Shown here: in pieces, positions 40,590-49,829 of the stretch
How positions within the stretch are numbered: position 1 is the stretch's first letter
Layout of the letters: every line of letters begins with the position of its first letter
NCBI GenBank assembly: GCA_016281495.1
Contig: JAEEIU010000058.1
Span: 22,971 to 86,970 of the forward strand
From: Treponema sp.
Lineage (GTDB): Bacteria; Spirochaetota; Spirochaetia; Treponematales; Treponemataceae
DNA length: 64,000 nt
Direction: 5' to 3'
Position numbers and translations under genes: made by a program
The notes under the pieces: generated by a model
Seen by the model: the letters and a program-made list of their open reading frames with translations, nothing else
Database searches by the model: none
What the model was told of the DNA's origin: nothing

Positions 40590-43370
40590 ATGAATGGAAA
40601 AAGACTTTTTGCCCTGTTTTTGGGTTTTATGAGTGCTTTCTCGCTGTTTTCCGAGAAAAACTACATAAAGAATATCATAAAAGACTTGAATATAGAAGCC
40701 GTTGATGACTCTGGGAATAAAAACATACCGATAAGCGTATCCTATTACAATGATGAGGAGGCTGAGCTTAACTGCGATGATTTGGATGACGTTGAGCTTA
40801 TTTCAGTTCCTTCCAGCTTTAATCCCGGTTTTTATCCTGGAGTAATATGGCTGGACATTTCTTTTTTGGACAGGTACATCAACAATCAGGATGATTTATA
40901 CCTTTCGTTCGGGAACAGGCACATTGACCTGGCAGAGGTGTACATAAAAAAATCTTACGGATGGCATTTGCTTGGCAGGACCGGACGTGGAATCAAAAGG
41001 AATCAGATGTCCGATCCGTTCAGGGATTTGTCCGTTCAGATAAGTGAGGCTGAACTTTTCTCAAACACATATCATCATTTGCGTGTAAAGCTCGTTTCTA
41101 CCATCGGGGCACCGGTTGAATTAAAGCTCATGTCAAAAAGGGAATTCCATAATTCCCTGACTGTTTATTCTGCCGTCAACTTTTCTCTTGTGGTGATTTG
41201 CCTTTTGATTACAGTCATCCTGCTTGCATATGGCATCTACTGCAAGGAATTTGTTTACAGGCTTTTGGCATTTGCCGCGATGTTCATGTTTTTGTGGATA
41301 CTGCAGTTAAAGGGAATGGGTCCGGTTTATCTGTGGAGTCAGGTTGCAATACTGAATAATTCTTCCCGTCTGATTTACTTTTTTATAACCGGATTCTTTG
41401 TCCTGTCTACTTTGCTGCTGGTAGGAATAATCCGTGAAGTCAATTCTGAGCTAAAGGGAAAAAGCATAGTCTGTTTTATGATAGCCATGAGCATCATCTG
41501 CTATATCCTTACGATTCTAATAGATTCGGCATATGTTGTATTCGTGATGTTCAATGTTGCAATGTGCGTAGACTGCATTCTTTTTCTTGTTCTGCTGTTT
41601 TTGAACCGCAACATCAGGCATTCAGAGTCATTCTATATCCTGCGCTTTTTCATACCGGTAATGCTGATTGTTGGAGGAATGCAAGGCCTTTTCCTGATAC
41701 GTCTTTTTGCAAAAAAAGTTACCATGTTCAACATGAGTAATTATGACCATTATTATTTTGACTTATGCTTTTTCCTGATGACGGTACCTGCGCTATCTGG
41801 AACATTCAAAAAATTCGGAAACAGGTTCAACCGCATGAAGACAGTCATTGTACAGGCTGAAAAAAAAGAGACGGAAATCAATAATGAAAGGGGACTGTTC
41901 TTTGGAATGACAGGTCAGCTTCTTACCATATCAAATCTGATCCACAATGCGATACAGCTTCCACAGCTTAAAACAGAAAATGACTCTATAAAAGAAGTAT
42001 ATGGAATAATCGAACGGTCTTCAGTTCAGTCAATTGATTATCTTAATGCAATGTTGGTTTTTGGCACAAAGACAAAGCCGATTAATTCACCGCTTCTACT
42101 GTCATCGTTTTTTAAAAGCTGCGTGGATATAATTCAGGCCCCTGCGTTAAGAAAGGGAATAGACCTGTCAATAATTGACAATGTTGATGAAGAATATGTT
42201 GTAAGGGCAAACCGAAATATTCTGGAAATGATATTCAGCAATTTTATGCTCACGATAGTAAGATGCAGCATGAGGAACAGCGGTGTAGAGATTACACTTT
42301 CGGAAAAAGAAAATCTTGTTATGTTAAAATCAAATCTCAATGTTGATTCGGATGATGAAAAATACATGAATTTGATTTTGGAAGAATGTCAGGATTTTTA
42401 TGACAAGCGTAAAAATGACTATCTTTCTGAATCAATAGGCTTCCGTCTGGTTGTTAAGGCTCTCCAGCTTTATGACGGAACATTCGGATACATAAAGAAC
42501 GGTAAGTCATATACGATTTCCCTGACAATGAAATTCTCAGAACTTGATGAAACTTTTAACAATGAGCCTGTAAGCGTTCAGCCTCTGTTTGACTCAGAAA
42601 CACAAAAGGAACTTAATAACTCTAGTGTTCCCGTTCCAGTTGTCGAGAGCATTTTTTCTGATCTTGGAAAAACACTGGTCATACTTTTGGTGGAGGAAAG
42701 CATAGTTGCAAAACGCTTTTGGGAAGATATCCTTAACGGCCAGTGCATAATCAAAACCACTGCTACAGGAGTGGAGGCATGGAATTATCTTCATAGTTCT
42801 GACAGTCCGAAGCCGGATGTTATTTTCTGCAATTATAACCTTCCGCTAATGAATGGCCGCGAATTGTTCAGGAAATGTTCGGATGATGAAAACACAAGGG
42901 ACATTCCGTTTGTCTTTATTCTTTCTCCGGTGGATAGCGGCAAAAGGCTGGATCTTTTGCGTCGTGGTGCGGTTGAATGCATTTTCCGCCCCTATTCAAA
43001 AAACGAGATTTATAAAATCATCTATATGGTCATCTCCCTCTCAAACAAAATACAGCATTCAATTCTCTCGCAGATAGACAGGGCTGTTCGCGGTCAGATG
43101 AATGCATCTCCCCAACAGGAATACATGCAGGTGCAGACTCCGGTAATGGGAAACCTTACGCTGACTAATGCACAAACTTCAATCTTCATTGACTCTGGCC
43201 TTTCTTCACGTGAGCAGCAGATTGCAATCCTTATAAGTCATGGAAAAAGCGACAAGGAAATAGCCGATGTCCTTAATATTTCTCCGGCAACAGTTGCATC
43301 CCATAATAAGAAGATTTTCCGCAAGCTGAACGTACATAGCCGTGTAGAACTGATGGACAAAGTACGTTAA
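40590..43370 (+). CDS. Membrane regulator: 7TM-DISM-like sensor, pseudokinase, pseudoreceiver, LuxR HTH
   Basis: 926 residues. Signal/anchor at 1-20; extracytoplasmic 7TMR-DISMED2-like domain (about 25-185, WLDISFLDRYINNQDDLYLSFGNRHIDLAEVYI); about seven helices (190-400); a kinase-like region (430-660) whose H-box position reads FFGMTGQLLTISN with no histidine and whose N-box has only one Asn; a receiver (about 690-815) in which the acidic pair is EE (LLVEES) and the phospho-Asp is Asn748 (FCNYNLPLMNG); and a LuxR HTH (855-926, LSSREQQIAILISHGKSDKEIADVLNISPATVASHNKKIFRKLNVHSR). It should be a membrane-tethered transcription regulator working without phosphotransfer. Confidence 0.85.
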   Translation: MNGKRLFALFLGFMSAFSLFSEKNYIKNIIKDLNIEAVDDSGNKNIPISVSYYNDEEAELNCDDLDDVELISVPSSFNPGFYPGVIWLDISFLDRYINNQDDLYLSFGNRHIDLAEVYIKKSYGWHLLGRTGRGIKRNQMSDPFRDLSVQISEAELFSNTYHHLRVKLVSTIGAPVELKLMSKREFHNSLTVYSAVNFSLVVICLLITVILLAYGIYCKEFVYRLLAFAAMFMFLWILQLKGMGPVYLWSQVAILNNSSRLIYFFITGFFVLSTLLLVGIIREVNSELKGKSIVCFMIAMSIICYILTILIDSAYVVFVMFNVAMCVDCILFLVLLFLNRNIRHSESFYILRFFIPVMLIVGGMQGLFLIRLFAKKVTMFNMSNYDHYYFDLCFFLMTVPALSGTFKKFGNRFNRMKTVIVQAEKKETEINNERGLFFGMTGQLLTISNLIHNAIQLPQLKTENDSIKEVYGIIERSSVQSIDYLNAMLVFGTKTKPINSPLLLSSFFKSCVDIIQAPALRKGIDLSIIDNVDEEYVVRANRNILEMIFSNFMLTIVRCSMRNSGVEITLSEKENLVMLKSNLNVDSDDEKYMNLILEECQDFYDKRKNDYLSESIGFRLVVKALQLYDGTFGYIKNGKSYTISLTMKFSELDETFNNEPVSVQPLFDSETQKELNNSSVPVPVVESIFSDLGKTLVILLVEESIVAKRFWEDILNGQCIIKTTATGVEAWNYLHSSDSPKPDVIFCNYNLPLMNGRELFRKCSDDENTRDIPFVFILSPVDSGKRLDLLRRGAVECIFRPYSKNEIYKIIYMVISLSNKIQHSILSQIDRAVRGQMNASPQQEYMQVQTPVMGNLTLTNAQTSIFIDSGLSSREQQIAILISHGKSDKEIADVLNISPATVASHNKKIFRKLNVHSRVELMDKVR

Positions 43371-43400
43371 AATTCTGTAGAATGTGGAACTGAGGTTTTT

Positions 43401-44468
43401 ATGGCAGGTAATTCTTTTGGGCAGGTTTTTAAGGTGACTACCTTTGGAGAAAGTCACGGAGAGGCACTGGGCTGTATTATAGACGGTTGCCCGGCCGGCA
43501 TAGATTTTGACCAGGATTTTTTACAAAAGATGATGGACATGCGAAAGCCTGGTGCGGCCAATAATGTTGCAGTTACAGCCAGAAGTGAGGCGGACAGGGC
43601 TCAGGTATTAAGCGGTGTGTTTGAAGGTAAGACGACAGGAACACCCATTGCAATAATCGTTCAGAATACAAGCCAGATTTCAAAGGATTATTCTTCAATT
43701 AAAGATACGTTCAGGCCGGGACATGCAGATTACACTTACATGCAAAAGTACGGCATTCGGGATTACCGTGGGGGAGGACGTTCCAGCGGAAGGGAAACAT
43801 GTGCCCGTGTTGCCTCCGGTGCTGTTGCCATGATGCTCCTTTCAAAATACGGAATAAAGGTTACTGCATACACAAAAAGGGCTGCGGGAATCTCGTGCTC
43901 TAAAATCAGTCTTGATGAAATTGAACAAAATCCCATGCGTGCTCCAGATAATGAGGCTGCAGGGTTGATGTCTCAAAAGATAAATGAATTAAGGGGCAAG
44001 GGTGACTCTGCCGGTGGAATAGTTGAATGTGTTGTAAGCGGTGTGCCTGCGGGACTTGGAGAGCCTGTATTTGACAAGGCGGATGCACTTTTGGCTCAGG
44101 CAATGCTTTCAATCGGTGCAATCAAAGGAATTGAATTCGGAGCGGGTTTTGCTTCTGGCGATCTGACGGGTTCAGTAAACAATGATCCAATGAGGAAAGG
44201 CGGAGTTTTTACAAGCAATAATGCAGGTGGAATACTTGGTGGAATTACACGCGGTGATGACATTGTTTTCCGTGTGGCAGTTAAACCTGTTCCAAGTATT
44301 TTCATCAAACAGCAGACAGTTGATGCATCACTTAATGAATGTGATATTTTAATAGAGGGACGGCATGATGTCTGTCTTTGTCCGCGCATTGTTCCTGTGG
44401 TTCAGGCGATGACGGCAATTACTCTGGCGGATTTGCTTTTAAGGAATCTGTCTTCTAAAACAAAGTAG
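43401..44468 (+). CDS. aroC: Chorismate synthase
   Basis: 355 residues, normal length. Signatures GESHGEALGCIIDGCPAG, RPGHADYTYMQKYGIRDYRGGGRSSGRETCARVASGAVA, GDSAGGIVECVVSGVPAGLGEP and RHDVCLCPRIVPV. It turns EPSP into chorismate using reduced FMN. It follows the membrane regulator by 30 bases with TGAGGTTTTT before its ATG and is followed in nine bases by the carboxypeptidase gene, so transcription may run through all three. Confidence 0.95.
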   Translation: MAGNSFGQVFKVTTFGESHGEALGCIIDGCPAGIDFDQDFLQKMMDMRKPGAANNVAVTARSEADRAQVLSGVFEGKTTGTPIAIIVQNTSQISKDYSSIKDTFRPGHADYTYMQKYGIRDYRGGGRSSGRETCARVASGAVAMMLLSKYGIKVTAYTKRAAGISCSKISLDEIEQNPMRAPDNEAAGLMSQKINELRGKGDSAGGIVECVVSGVPAGLGEPVFDKADALLAQAMLSIGAIKGIEFGAGFASGDLTGSVNNDPMRKGGVFTSNNAGGILGGITRGDDIVFRVAVKPVPSIFIKQQTVDASLNECDILIEGRHDVCLCPRIVPVVQAMTAITLADLLLRNLSSKTK

Positions 44469-44477
44469 GGGAATGCA

Positions 44478-45899
44478 ATGAAAAAAAACAAAACCAAACA
44501 CATACTTCTTATAATTCTGATTGTTCTTGTTGTGCTGGCAGCTTTTTCCGCCGTGATTTTTACCGGTGCAAAAAAAGCGGTTCATCCTGATGCAACGGCC
44601 CTTTTGAGTGAGCAGGAGAAAAAAGAACTGAGCCTGTATCTTGATTCACTTTATCCCGACAGGACTTCCATAGAGATAAAGCCGCTTCCATATTCAGTTG
44701 GATTTGATGAGCCTTCGCTTAAATGCGGCAGTGCGATTTTGATTGACACGCGTACGGGCAGCATCCTGTTTGAAAAAAATGCAGACGAGGAGATTCCTCC
44801 GGCTTCCATGACAAAGCTTGTGGAGATGTTCGTTGTGTATCAGGCGGTATCCAATGGTGAAGTATCTCTTGATGATGAGGTTCCGCTTCCTCCTGAATCA
44901 TGGGCACGTAACCTTCCAAGCGATGCCTCAAGGATGTATCTTGATGAAGGCCAGCATGTTACGCTTAGGGAACTTCTTTTGGGGCTTGCCATTGCAAGTG
45001 GAAATGATGCCTCAATTGCGGTTGCAAATTACGTGTGCTCTGATATGGATGAATTTGTTGCGCGCATGAACAAGGTTATAAGTGACATGGGTTTGACAAA
45101 AACTCATTTTGTGGAGTCCAGCGGATACAGTGAATTGAACCTGACGACTGCACGTGAGTTTGCCACATTCTCACGCCAGTACATAAACAAGTATCCCGAG
45201 ACACTTGAGCTTTATCATTCACAGCCTTCAATCACTTATCCTCAAAGAAAAAATCTTCCTGATAATCTTCAGAACACTCCCAGCTACAACAGCGTAAAGC
45301 AGATGAATACAAACCGCCTGCTTGATACGATTCAGGGATGCGACGGACTTAAAACAGGCTTCATTTACGAAAGCGGATACAACATTGCCGTTACTGCAGA
45401 ACAAAACGGAACACGCTTCCTGTCTGTAACAATGCAGGGTCCGGGATCTTCAACTGCGGAAGGAAACAAATACCGTGTGCAGGACAACAAGGCCCTGTTC
45501 AATTATGCGTTCTCCAATTTTGCCGACTATACATCAGATATGGCAGAAAAAGAGCATGAGTTTACGGTTGGAGTTTTGGGCGGTGACAAAAATACTGTGC
45601 GTTTGGTTCCTTTGTATGATGAATCGCTTACAGTTCCATTCTTATTCGGCAATTCTCCCACTGAATCTGCTTCGGCGGTCAAGGCTTGGGCAACGGTGCC
45701 GGATGTACTGTATGGAGAAGTTGGACGCGGTCAGGTCTACGGCACGCTCAAATATACGTTGAACGGCAAGACACTCAGGGAAATACCTCTTGTGGCAGAC
45801 CGTGACGTTCAAAAGGGAAATGTCTTAAAGCGTTTCTTTGGCTCAATAGAATACAAGCTCATTACAAAATTCTTAAAAAAGAACAATACAGAATCTTAA
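44478..45899 (+). CDS. D-alanyl-D-alanine carboxypeptidase (PBP5/DacF type)
   Basis: 473 residues. Membrane helix or signal at about 7-29 (HILLIILIVLVVLAAFSAVIF). Serine peptidase S11 motifs: SxxK in PPASMTKL (about 109), SxN in IASGNDASIAV (about 174), KTG in GLKTGFIYESGYN (about 292). A PBP5-type C-terminal beta domain follows (EHEFTVGVLGGDKNTVRLVP). It trims the terminal D-Ala from peptidoglycan stem peptides in the periplasm. The 3' end overlaps the convergent gene by four bases. Confidence 0.9.
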   Translation: MKKNKTKHILLIILIVLVVLAAFSAVIFTGAKKAVHPDATALLSEQEKKELSLYLDSLYPDRTSIEIKPLPYSVGFDEPSLKCGSAILIDTRTGSILFEKNADEEIPPASMTKLVEMFVVYQAVSNGEVSLDDEVPLPPESWARNLPSDASRMYLDEGQHVTLRELLLGLAIASGNDASIAVANYVCSDMDEFVARMNKVISDMGLTKTHFVESSGYSELNLTTAREFATFSRQYINKYPETLELYHSQPSITYPQRKNLPDNLQNTPSYNSVKQMNTNRLLDTIQGCDGLKTGFIYESGYNIAVTAEQNGTRFLSVTMQGPGSSTAEGNKYRVQDNKALFNYAFSNFADYTSDMAEKEHEFTVGVLGGDKNTVRLVPLYDESLTVPFLFGNSPTESASAVKAWATVPDVLYGEVGRGQVYGTLKYTLNGKTLREIPLVADRDVQKGNVLKRFFGSIEYKLITKFLKKNNTES

Positions 45900-48043
45900 A
45901 GTTCCTGAACAGGGCATATCTCCCAGCCGGCATTAAGGATTGCGCTTAAAAGCAAATCCATGTGCTCGGTTAGGTATGTGTTGACTTTTCCTGTGTTTTT
46001 GCCAATCGTGATGGAAATAATTTTACCGTTCTTAAGGGATGCGACGACATCCTCGATTATCGAGCTTGATGATTCTGTTACGTTTACAGGACTTGCATCA
46101 ACATAGGTGTAGCCGCTTTCATTGCCTGCCTTGCGCATCATTTCGTTTGCCTTGTAATCCGGGGCATGCCACAGCAGCGACAGTTCTTTTCCTGTGGCCG
46201 CAAGGAATTCATCTTCGTTTCTGGCAAGTCCGCGTTTTATAAATGACTCGTCAATCCTGAATGCAGGAGAAAGCAAATCTGCACTTGAATAAAAACTGGA
46301 TGCACATTCAACTCCTGTGGAGGCAAGCTGTTTTGTTTCAAGCGGGTAACGCCTTATGAATTCTCCGTTGATGAAAAAGGTTGTCTTGATTCCGAATTTG
46401 TTTAAGTCCGACAGAACCTTTGCAAGACCGTCTGCGTTTTCCATTGCATCAAAAACTATGGCAATTTTCCTAGGGGCATTTTTTGCCTGAACGTCTGATT
46501 CAAACAGGGGATATGTCTGAAGTGAGCCTGAAAGTGCGCGTATGTTTATGGATGTGCCTGTGCTGTATGCCCTGTAGCGTCCGTTGCTTACGGTTTGGCT
46601 TTCTTTTTTACCGGTGGATGAGGTTTCCTTCCATGTGCCGTTCTCTGGAATGTATTCGTACCATTTGTCTCCGTCTGATGCTAGAATCTTTCCGTCGTCA
46701 AAGCATGCAGTCCGGGCTGAAGATAAATACAAAAAGCTTTCCCTGGAGTTTGAAGTGTTCCATTCAATTATCCTTTTGCTTCCACCAAGAATAATCGTGG
46801 ATGAGTTTTTCCAGCAGAATGAATTGATTTTTTGTCCATTGTATTCGGCTGTTTTTTTCCATGAAGAAATGTCGTAAACGTAAAAACGGCTGTCACCAGC
46901 AAATGCTATTTTCTTACCGTCGGGTGAAACTTTCGGAAGGCCTGCGTTCTTTACCTGAACCTTCATGCCTGCATTTTTATCCACTGAATATGCACTGCAG
47001 ATTTTTCCGCCGTTTTCATATTCCATGCTTTCCACCCAGAGGACAGGTTTTTTGTCTGAGGTCCAGAAAATTAATGAATCGATTACAGAACCATCACGTG
47101 CCGGAATCATGAACATTGAATTTACGCTTGCAAAATAAAGTCCCTGTTGAACACATGAAAAATATGTAACGATGTTCTCTCCGCTGACAGTTACAAAGCT
47201 TTTTCCGTCCTGGGATGAATACAGCTTGTCCTTCTGTGAGTCAAAGAGGTAGGGGAGGCGTGCGATTATTGTTCCATAACCGACAAGTGGTGCATACATT
47301 GCGCGGTTGTACAGTTCGTTCTCGTAGATTTTATAGATTATGTCATCATGCACGTAAAGCATGTTTTTGTCATTTGTCCAGCTTACGCAGTTGATCGATC
47401 CGCTTCCTATAACCCTCATGTCCTCGGAAAGGCCTACGGACCGGAACATTGATTCTGGTGTGGCAAAATAAACGACATTGTTTTTCTCGTATAGGACAGT
47501 TTTAGAATCCGGTGCCCATTTTACAGGAATCTTGTCATATTCATTTTCGCATCTGTCTGAAAGGACAACTTCTTTTCCGTTGGCAGTGTTCTGCAGGATG
47601 ATGACTGCACTTGTATTTTTCCCGGGGCGCAATACGCAAAGCCATTTGCCGTCTGGACTTGCACTGGCAGGTGGAGTATGGGAATATGAGGTGGAAATCT
47701 TCTCCTGGTTAAATGACCATTCAACTCTGTTTTTCTTGATGTTGAATTTGGCGTTTCCGTATCTGTTCCTGATTTGGACAGTTGATCCTCCGTCCAGCAT
47801 TTCCATTTGCTCGGGGTATGCGCTTAGTATGGATGGAAAAATCTCTGTGGGTTTTTCTTCTATTCTACTTAAGAAAAGAGAGTCAAAGGTATTTGAGGAT
47901 GCGAATTCTTCCTTGATGTTAAAAAGGAGATTGTTTTCTGAGTCGATGTCCAGCGGTGTAAATGAATTAACGGCAGTCGTCTGGGAAAAAACTGCCGTGG
48001 CTTGAATTGCTGAAAAAAGAACAAATGTCAGGAATCTTTTCAT
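45896..48043 (-). CDS. Exported beta-propeller protein fused to a degenerate NodB-like domain
   Basis: 715 residues with signal peptide (MKRFLTFVLFSAIQATAVFS). Residues about 100-500 hold WD40/TolB-like repeats (SASPDGKWLCVLRPG, VKWAPDSKTVLYEKNN, PKVSPDGKKIAFAGDSRFYVYD). Residues about 540-715 follow the polysaccharide deacetylase fold (KIAIVFDAMENADGLAKVLSDLNKFGIKTTFFINGEFIRRYP; LLWHAPDY), but the TFDDG motif reads VFDAM and the metal His pair is missing (ECASSFYSSADL), so it should not deacetylate. Probably a periplasmic carbohydrate-binding or scaffold protein. GGGAGGATGAATG gives the start. Confidence 0.72.
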   Translation of the reverse strand: MKRFLTFVLFSAIQATAVFSQTTAVNSFTPLDIDSENNLLFNIKEEFASSNTFDSLFLSRIEEKPTEIFPSILSAYPEQMEMLDGGSTVQIRNRYGNAKFNIKKNRVEWSFNQEKISTSYSHTPPASASPDGKWLCVLRPGKNTSAVIILQNTANGKEVVLSDRCENEYDKIPVKWAPDSKTVLYEKNNVVYFATPESMFRSVGLSEDMRVIGSGSINCVSWTNDKNMLYVHDDIIYKIYENELYNRAMYAPLVGYGTIIARLPYLFDSQKDKLYSSQDGKSFVTVSGENIVTYFSCVQQGLYFASVNSMFMIPARDGSVIDSLIFWTSDKKPVLWVESMEYENGGKICSAYSVDKNAGMKVQVKNAGLPKVSPDGKKIAFAGDSRFYVYDISSWKKTAEYNGQKINSFCWKNSSTIILGGSKRIIEWNTSNSRESFLYLSSARTACFDDGKILASDGDKWYEYIPENGTWKETSSTGKKESQTVSNGRYRAYSTGTSINIRALSGSLQTYPLFESDVQAKNAPRKIAIVFDAMENADGLAKVLSDLNKFGIKTTFFINGEFIRRYPLETKQLASTGVECASSFYSSADLLSPAFRIDESFIKRGLARNEDEFLAATGKELSLLWHAPDYKANEMMRKAGNESGYTYVDASPVNVTESSSSIIEDVVASLKNGKIISITIGKNTGKVNTYLTEHMDLLLSAILNAGWEICPVQEL

Positions 48044-48067
48044 TCATCCTCCCATAAACTGAAAAAG

Positions 48068-49258
48068 TTATTTAAGGAGCGTCTGGGGATCCACAAGACT
48101 TCCGTTTTTGTAAACAGTAAAGTGCAGGTGAGGTCCGGTTGAATAACCTGTTGAACCTACAAGACCGATTTTGTCTCCCTGAGAAACCCTGTCGCCTTTT
48201 TTGGTAAGAATCTTGCTCATGTGGGCATACAGTGTCTGATAGTTGTCATGATGGTTTATGATTACGTAATATCCGTAAGTGTTGTTGTAGCCTGTGAATG
48301 CAACGGTTCCTGTCATGGCTGCCTTGATTGCTGTTCCAGTTGGACATGCCATGTCAATTCCAGTGTGGTTCTTCCTTACGCCGGAAATCGGGTCGATTCT
48401 TGAGCCGAATTTTGATGTAAGACGCCATGAGGCTGTAATCGGATAGCGGAATACTTCTCCCATTGCACGTTCAAGTGTGTCGCTGTCGAGTCTTGCACCT
48501 GGGATAAAGATTTCCTGTCCCACACTCAATGTTGAGCTTGAAAGGTCATTTACGTCAAGAAGATCTGCCACGCTTACTGAATACTTTGAGCTGAGCTTGT
48601 CCAATGTCTCGCCGGAGCTAACTGTGTGAACAAGGCCGTCGCGGGAAGGAATGCGGAGTTTTTGTCCCACTTTCAGGTCACGTACATTGCCGATGTTGTT
48701 CACGCCGATGATTGTGTCGATTTTTGAAAGGCCAAATTTATAGCAGATTCCACCGACAGTATCATTTGAACGGACTGTGTATTTCTGGAAGGAAACCGGC
48801 TGCATGTATGTTATGGCTGGAACCACTGCATTACCGTCTTCGTCTAGCACGTTTCCTGAGGCATCAAAATATGCGTCATTGTTCATTGCAAAAAGAGCAA
48901 GTGCATTGTCAAGTACGGCGGATTCACTTATGTCATCGTTTACAAGGGAAATTCCTGTGGCAAAGCTTTCCTTGTAAGAGATTGTATCTACGACCTTAAC
49001 AGGTATGCATACGGATGCTACGGCTGCAGGAATAATCCACATGAACGGTATGAAAGAGATTACCTTGCGTATACAGATCTGGAAATATGATTTTGCTGTC
49101 AAAAATGCATTTTTAACGGTAAAATGCCTTGGAAGCGTAAAAGTTGTGGTTTCATAGGATTTATATAAAGGTCTGCGTCTTTTTATCCCCACAAAAAACT
49201 TTTTAAGACCGATAGAATTATGATATGTATTTTTTTGCGTATAATTTATGATTTCCAT
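48068..49258 (-). CDS. LysM and M23 peptidase protein (LytM-type)
   Basis: About 396 residues from ATG 49258. The frame opens at 49498, but that part overlaps the divergent signal peptidase gene, so a start at or below 49258 is likely; TATAAT abuts this ATG, leaving the exact start uncertain. A membrane helix (about 64-85, VISFIPFMWIIPAAVASVCIPV) is followed by two LysM repeats (YTVRSNDTVGGICYKFGLS; HTVSSGETLDKLSSKYSVS) and a C-terminal peptidase M23 domain with HTGIDMACPTGT and GPHLHFTVYKNG, keeping the zinc ligands. It should cut peptidoglycan cross-links or regulate amidases. It lies 24 bases after the propeller gene stop. Confidence 0.86.
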   Translation of the reverse strand: MEIINYTQKNTYHNSIGLKKFFVGIKRRRPLYKSYETTTFTLPRHFTVKNAFLTAKSYFQICIRKVISFIPFMWIIPAAVASVCIPVKVVDTISYKESFATGISLVNDDISESAVLDNALALFAMNNDAYFDASGNVLDEDGNAVVPAITYMQPVSFQKYTVRSNDTVGGICYKFGLSKIDTIIGVNNIGNVRDLKVGQKLRIPSRDGLVHTVSSGETLDKLSSKYSVSVADLLDVNDLSSSTLSVGQEIFIPGARLDSDTLERAMGEVFRYPITASWRLTSKFGSRIDPISGVRKNHTGIDMACPTGTAIKAAMTGTVAFTGYNNTYGYYVIINHHDNYQTLYAHMSKILTKKGDRVSQGDKIGLVGSTGYSTGPHLHFTVYKNGSLVDPQTLLK

Positions 49259-49322
49259 ATTATATGTATCGACATTCTTTTCTTTCCATATTAGAATAAT
49301 TCTTGAGGATGACAGGTAAAAT

Positions 49323-49829
49323 ATGAAACCTTTTTTAAAGAAATATGTTTTGTTCGGGCTTTTTTGGGGTGTCATAATAGGTGTTTTCCTTAAATTTTTT
49401 GTGTTGGACATACTAAAAGTGGAAGGAGTGTCCATGGAGCCTGCTTTTAAGGACAAAAGCTCCGTTTTTGTGAACAAACTGGCATATGGTCTGGACATCC
49501 CGTTCGGGGACAGTCAGTTTTTAAGCTGGAGCAGGCCCAAAGTCGGCGATGTTGTGGTTTTCATGAAGGACGGCAACCTTGTGGTCAAACGATGTGCGGC
49601 AATTTCTGGTATGCCACTGGATTATTCTTTCGATTCTGGGTATAATCTTTCTGCGGGTGGGAAGTCGTATTCGCTTACGGCCCTGCAATATCATCTTTTG
49701 GTTGGAAACGATCATGTTCCGGACGGGACTATTCTTGCAATCGGTGATAACGAGGCAAAATCAATTGATTCAAGGGATTATGGTTTTGTTCCCGAGAAAA
49801 ACATTTTGGGTAGAATAATATGCAGGTAA
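49323..49829 (+). CDS. lepB: Signal peptidase I (S26 family)
   Basis: 168 residues, short form with one N-terminal membrane helix (8-28). Catalytic Ser in VEGVSMEPAF (about 37) and Lys in GNLVVKRCAAISG (about 88), then the conserved GDN region (AIGDNEAKSIDSRDYG). It cleaves signal peptides of exported proteins. The 3' end overlaps the PBP gene by ten bases. Other signal peptidases may exist elsewhere in the genome. Confidence 0.88.
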   Translation: MKPFLKKYVLFGLFWGVIIGVFLKFFVLDILKVEGVSMEPAFKDKSSVFVNKLAYGLDIPFGDSQFLSWSRPKVGDVVVFMKDGNLVVKRCAAISGMPLDYSFDSGYNLSAGGKSYSLTALQYHLLVGNDHVPDGTILAIGDNEAKSIDSRDYGFVPEKNILGRIICR

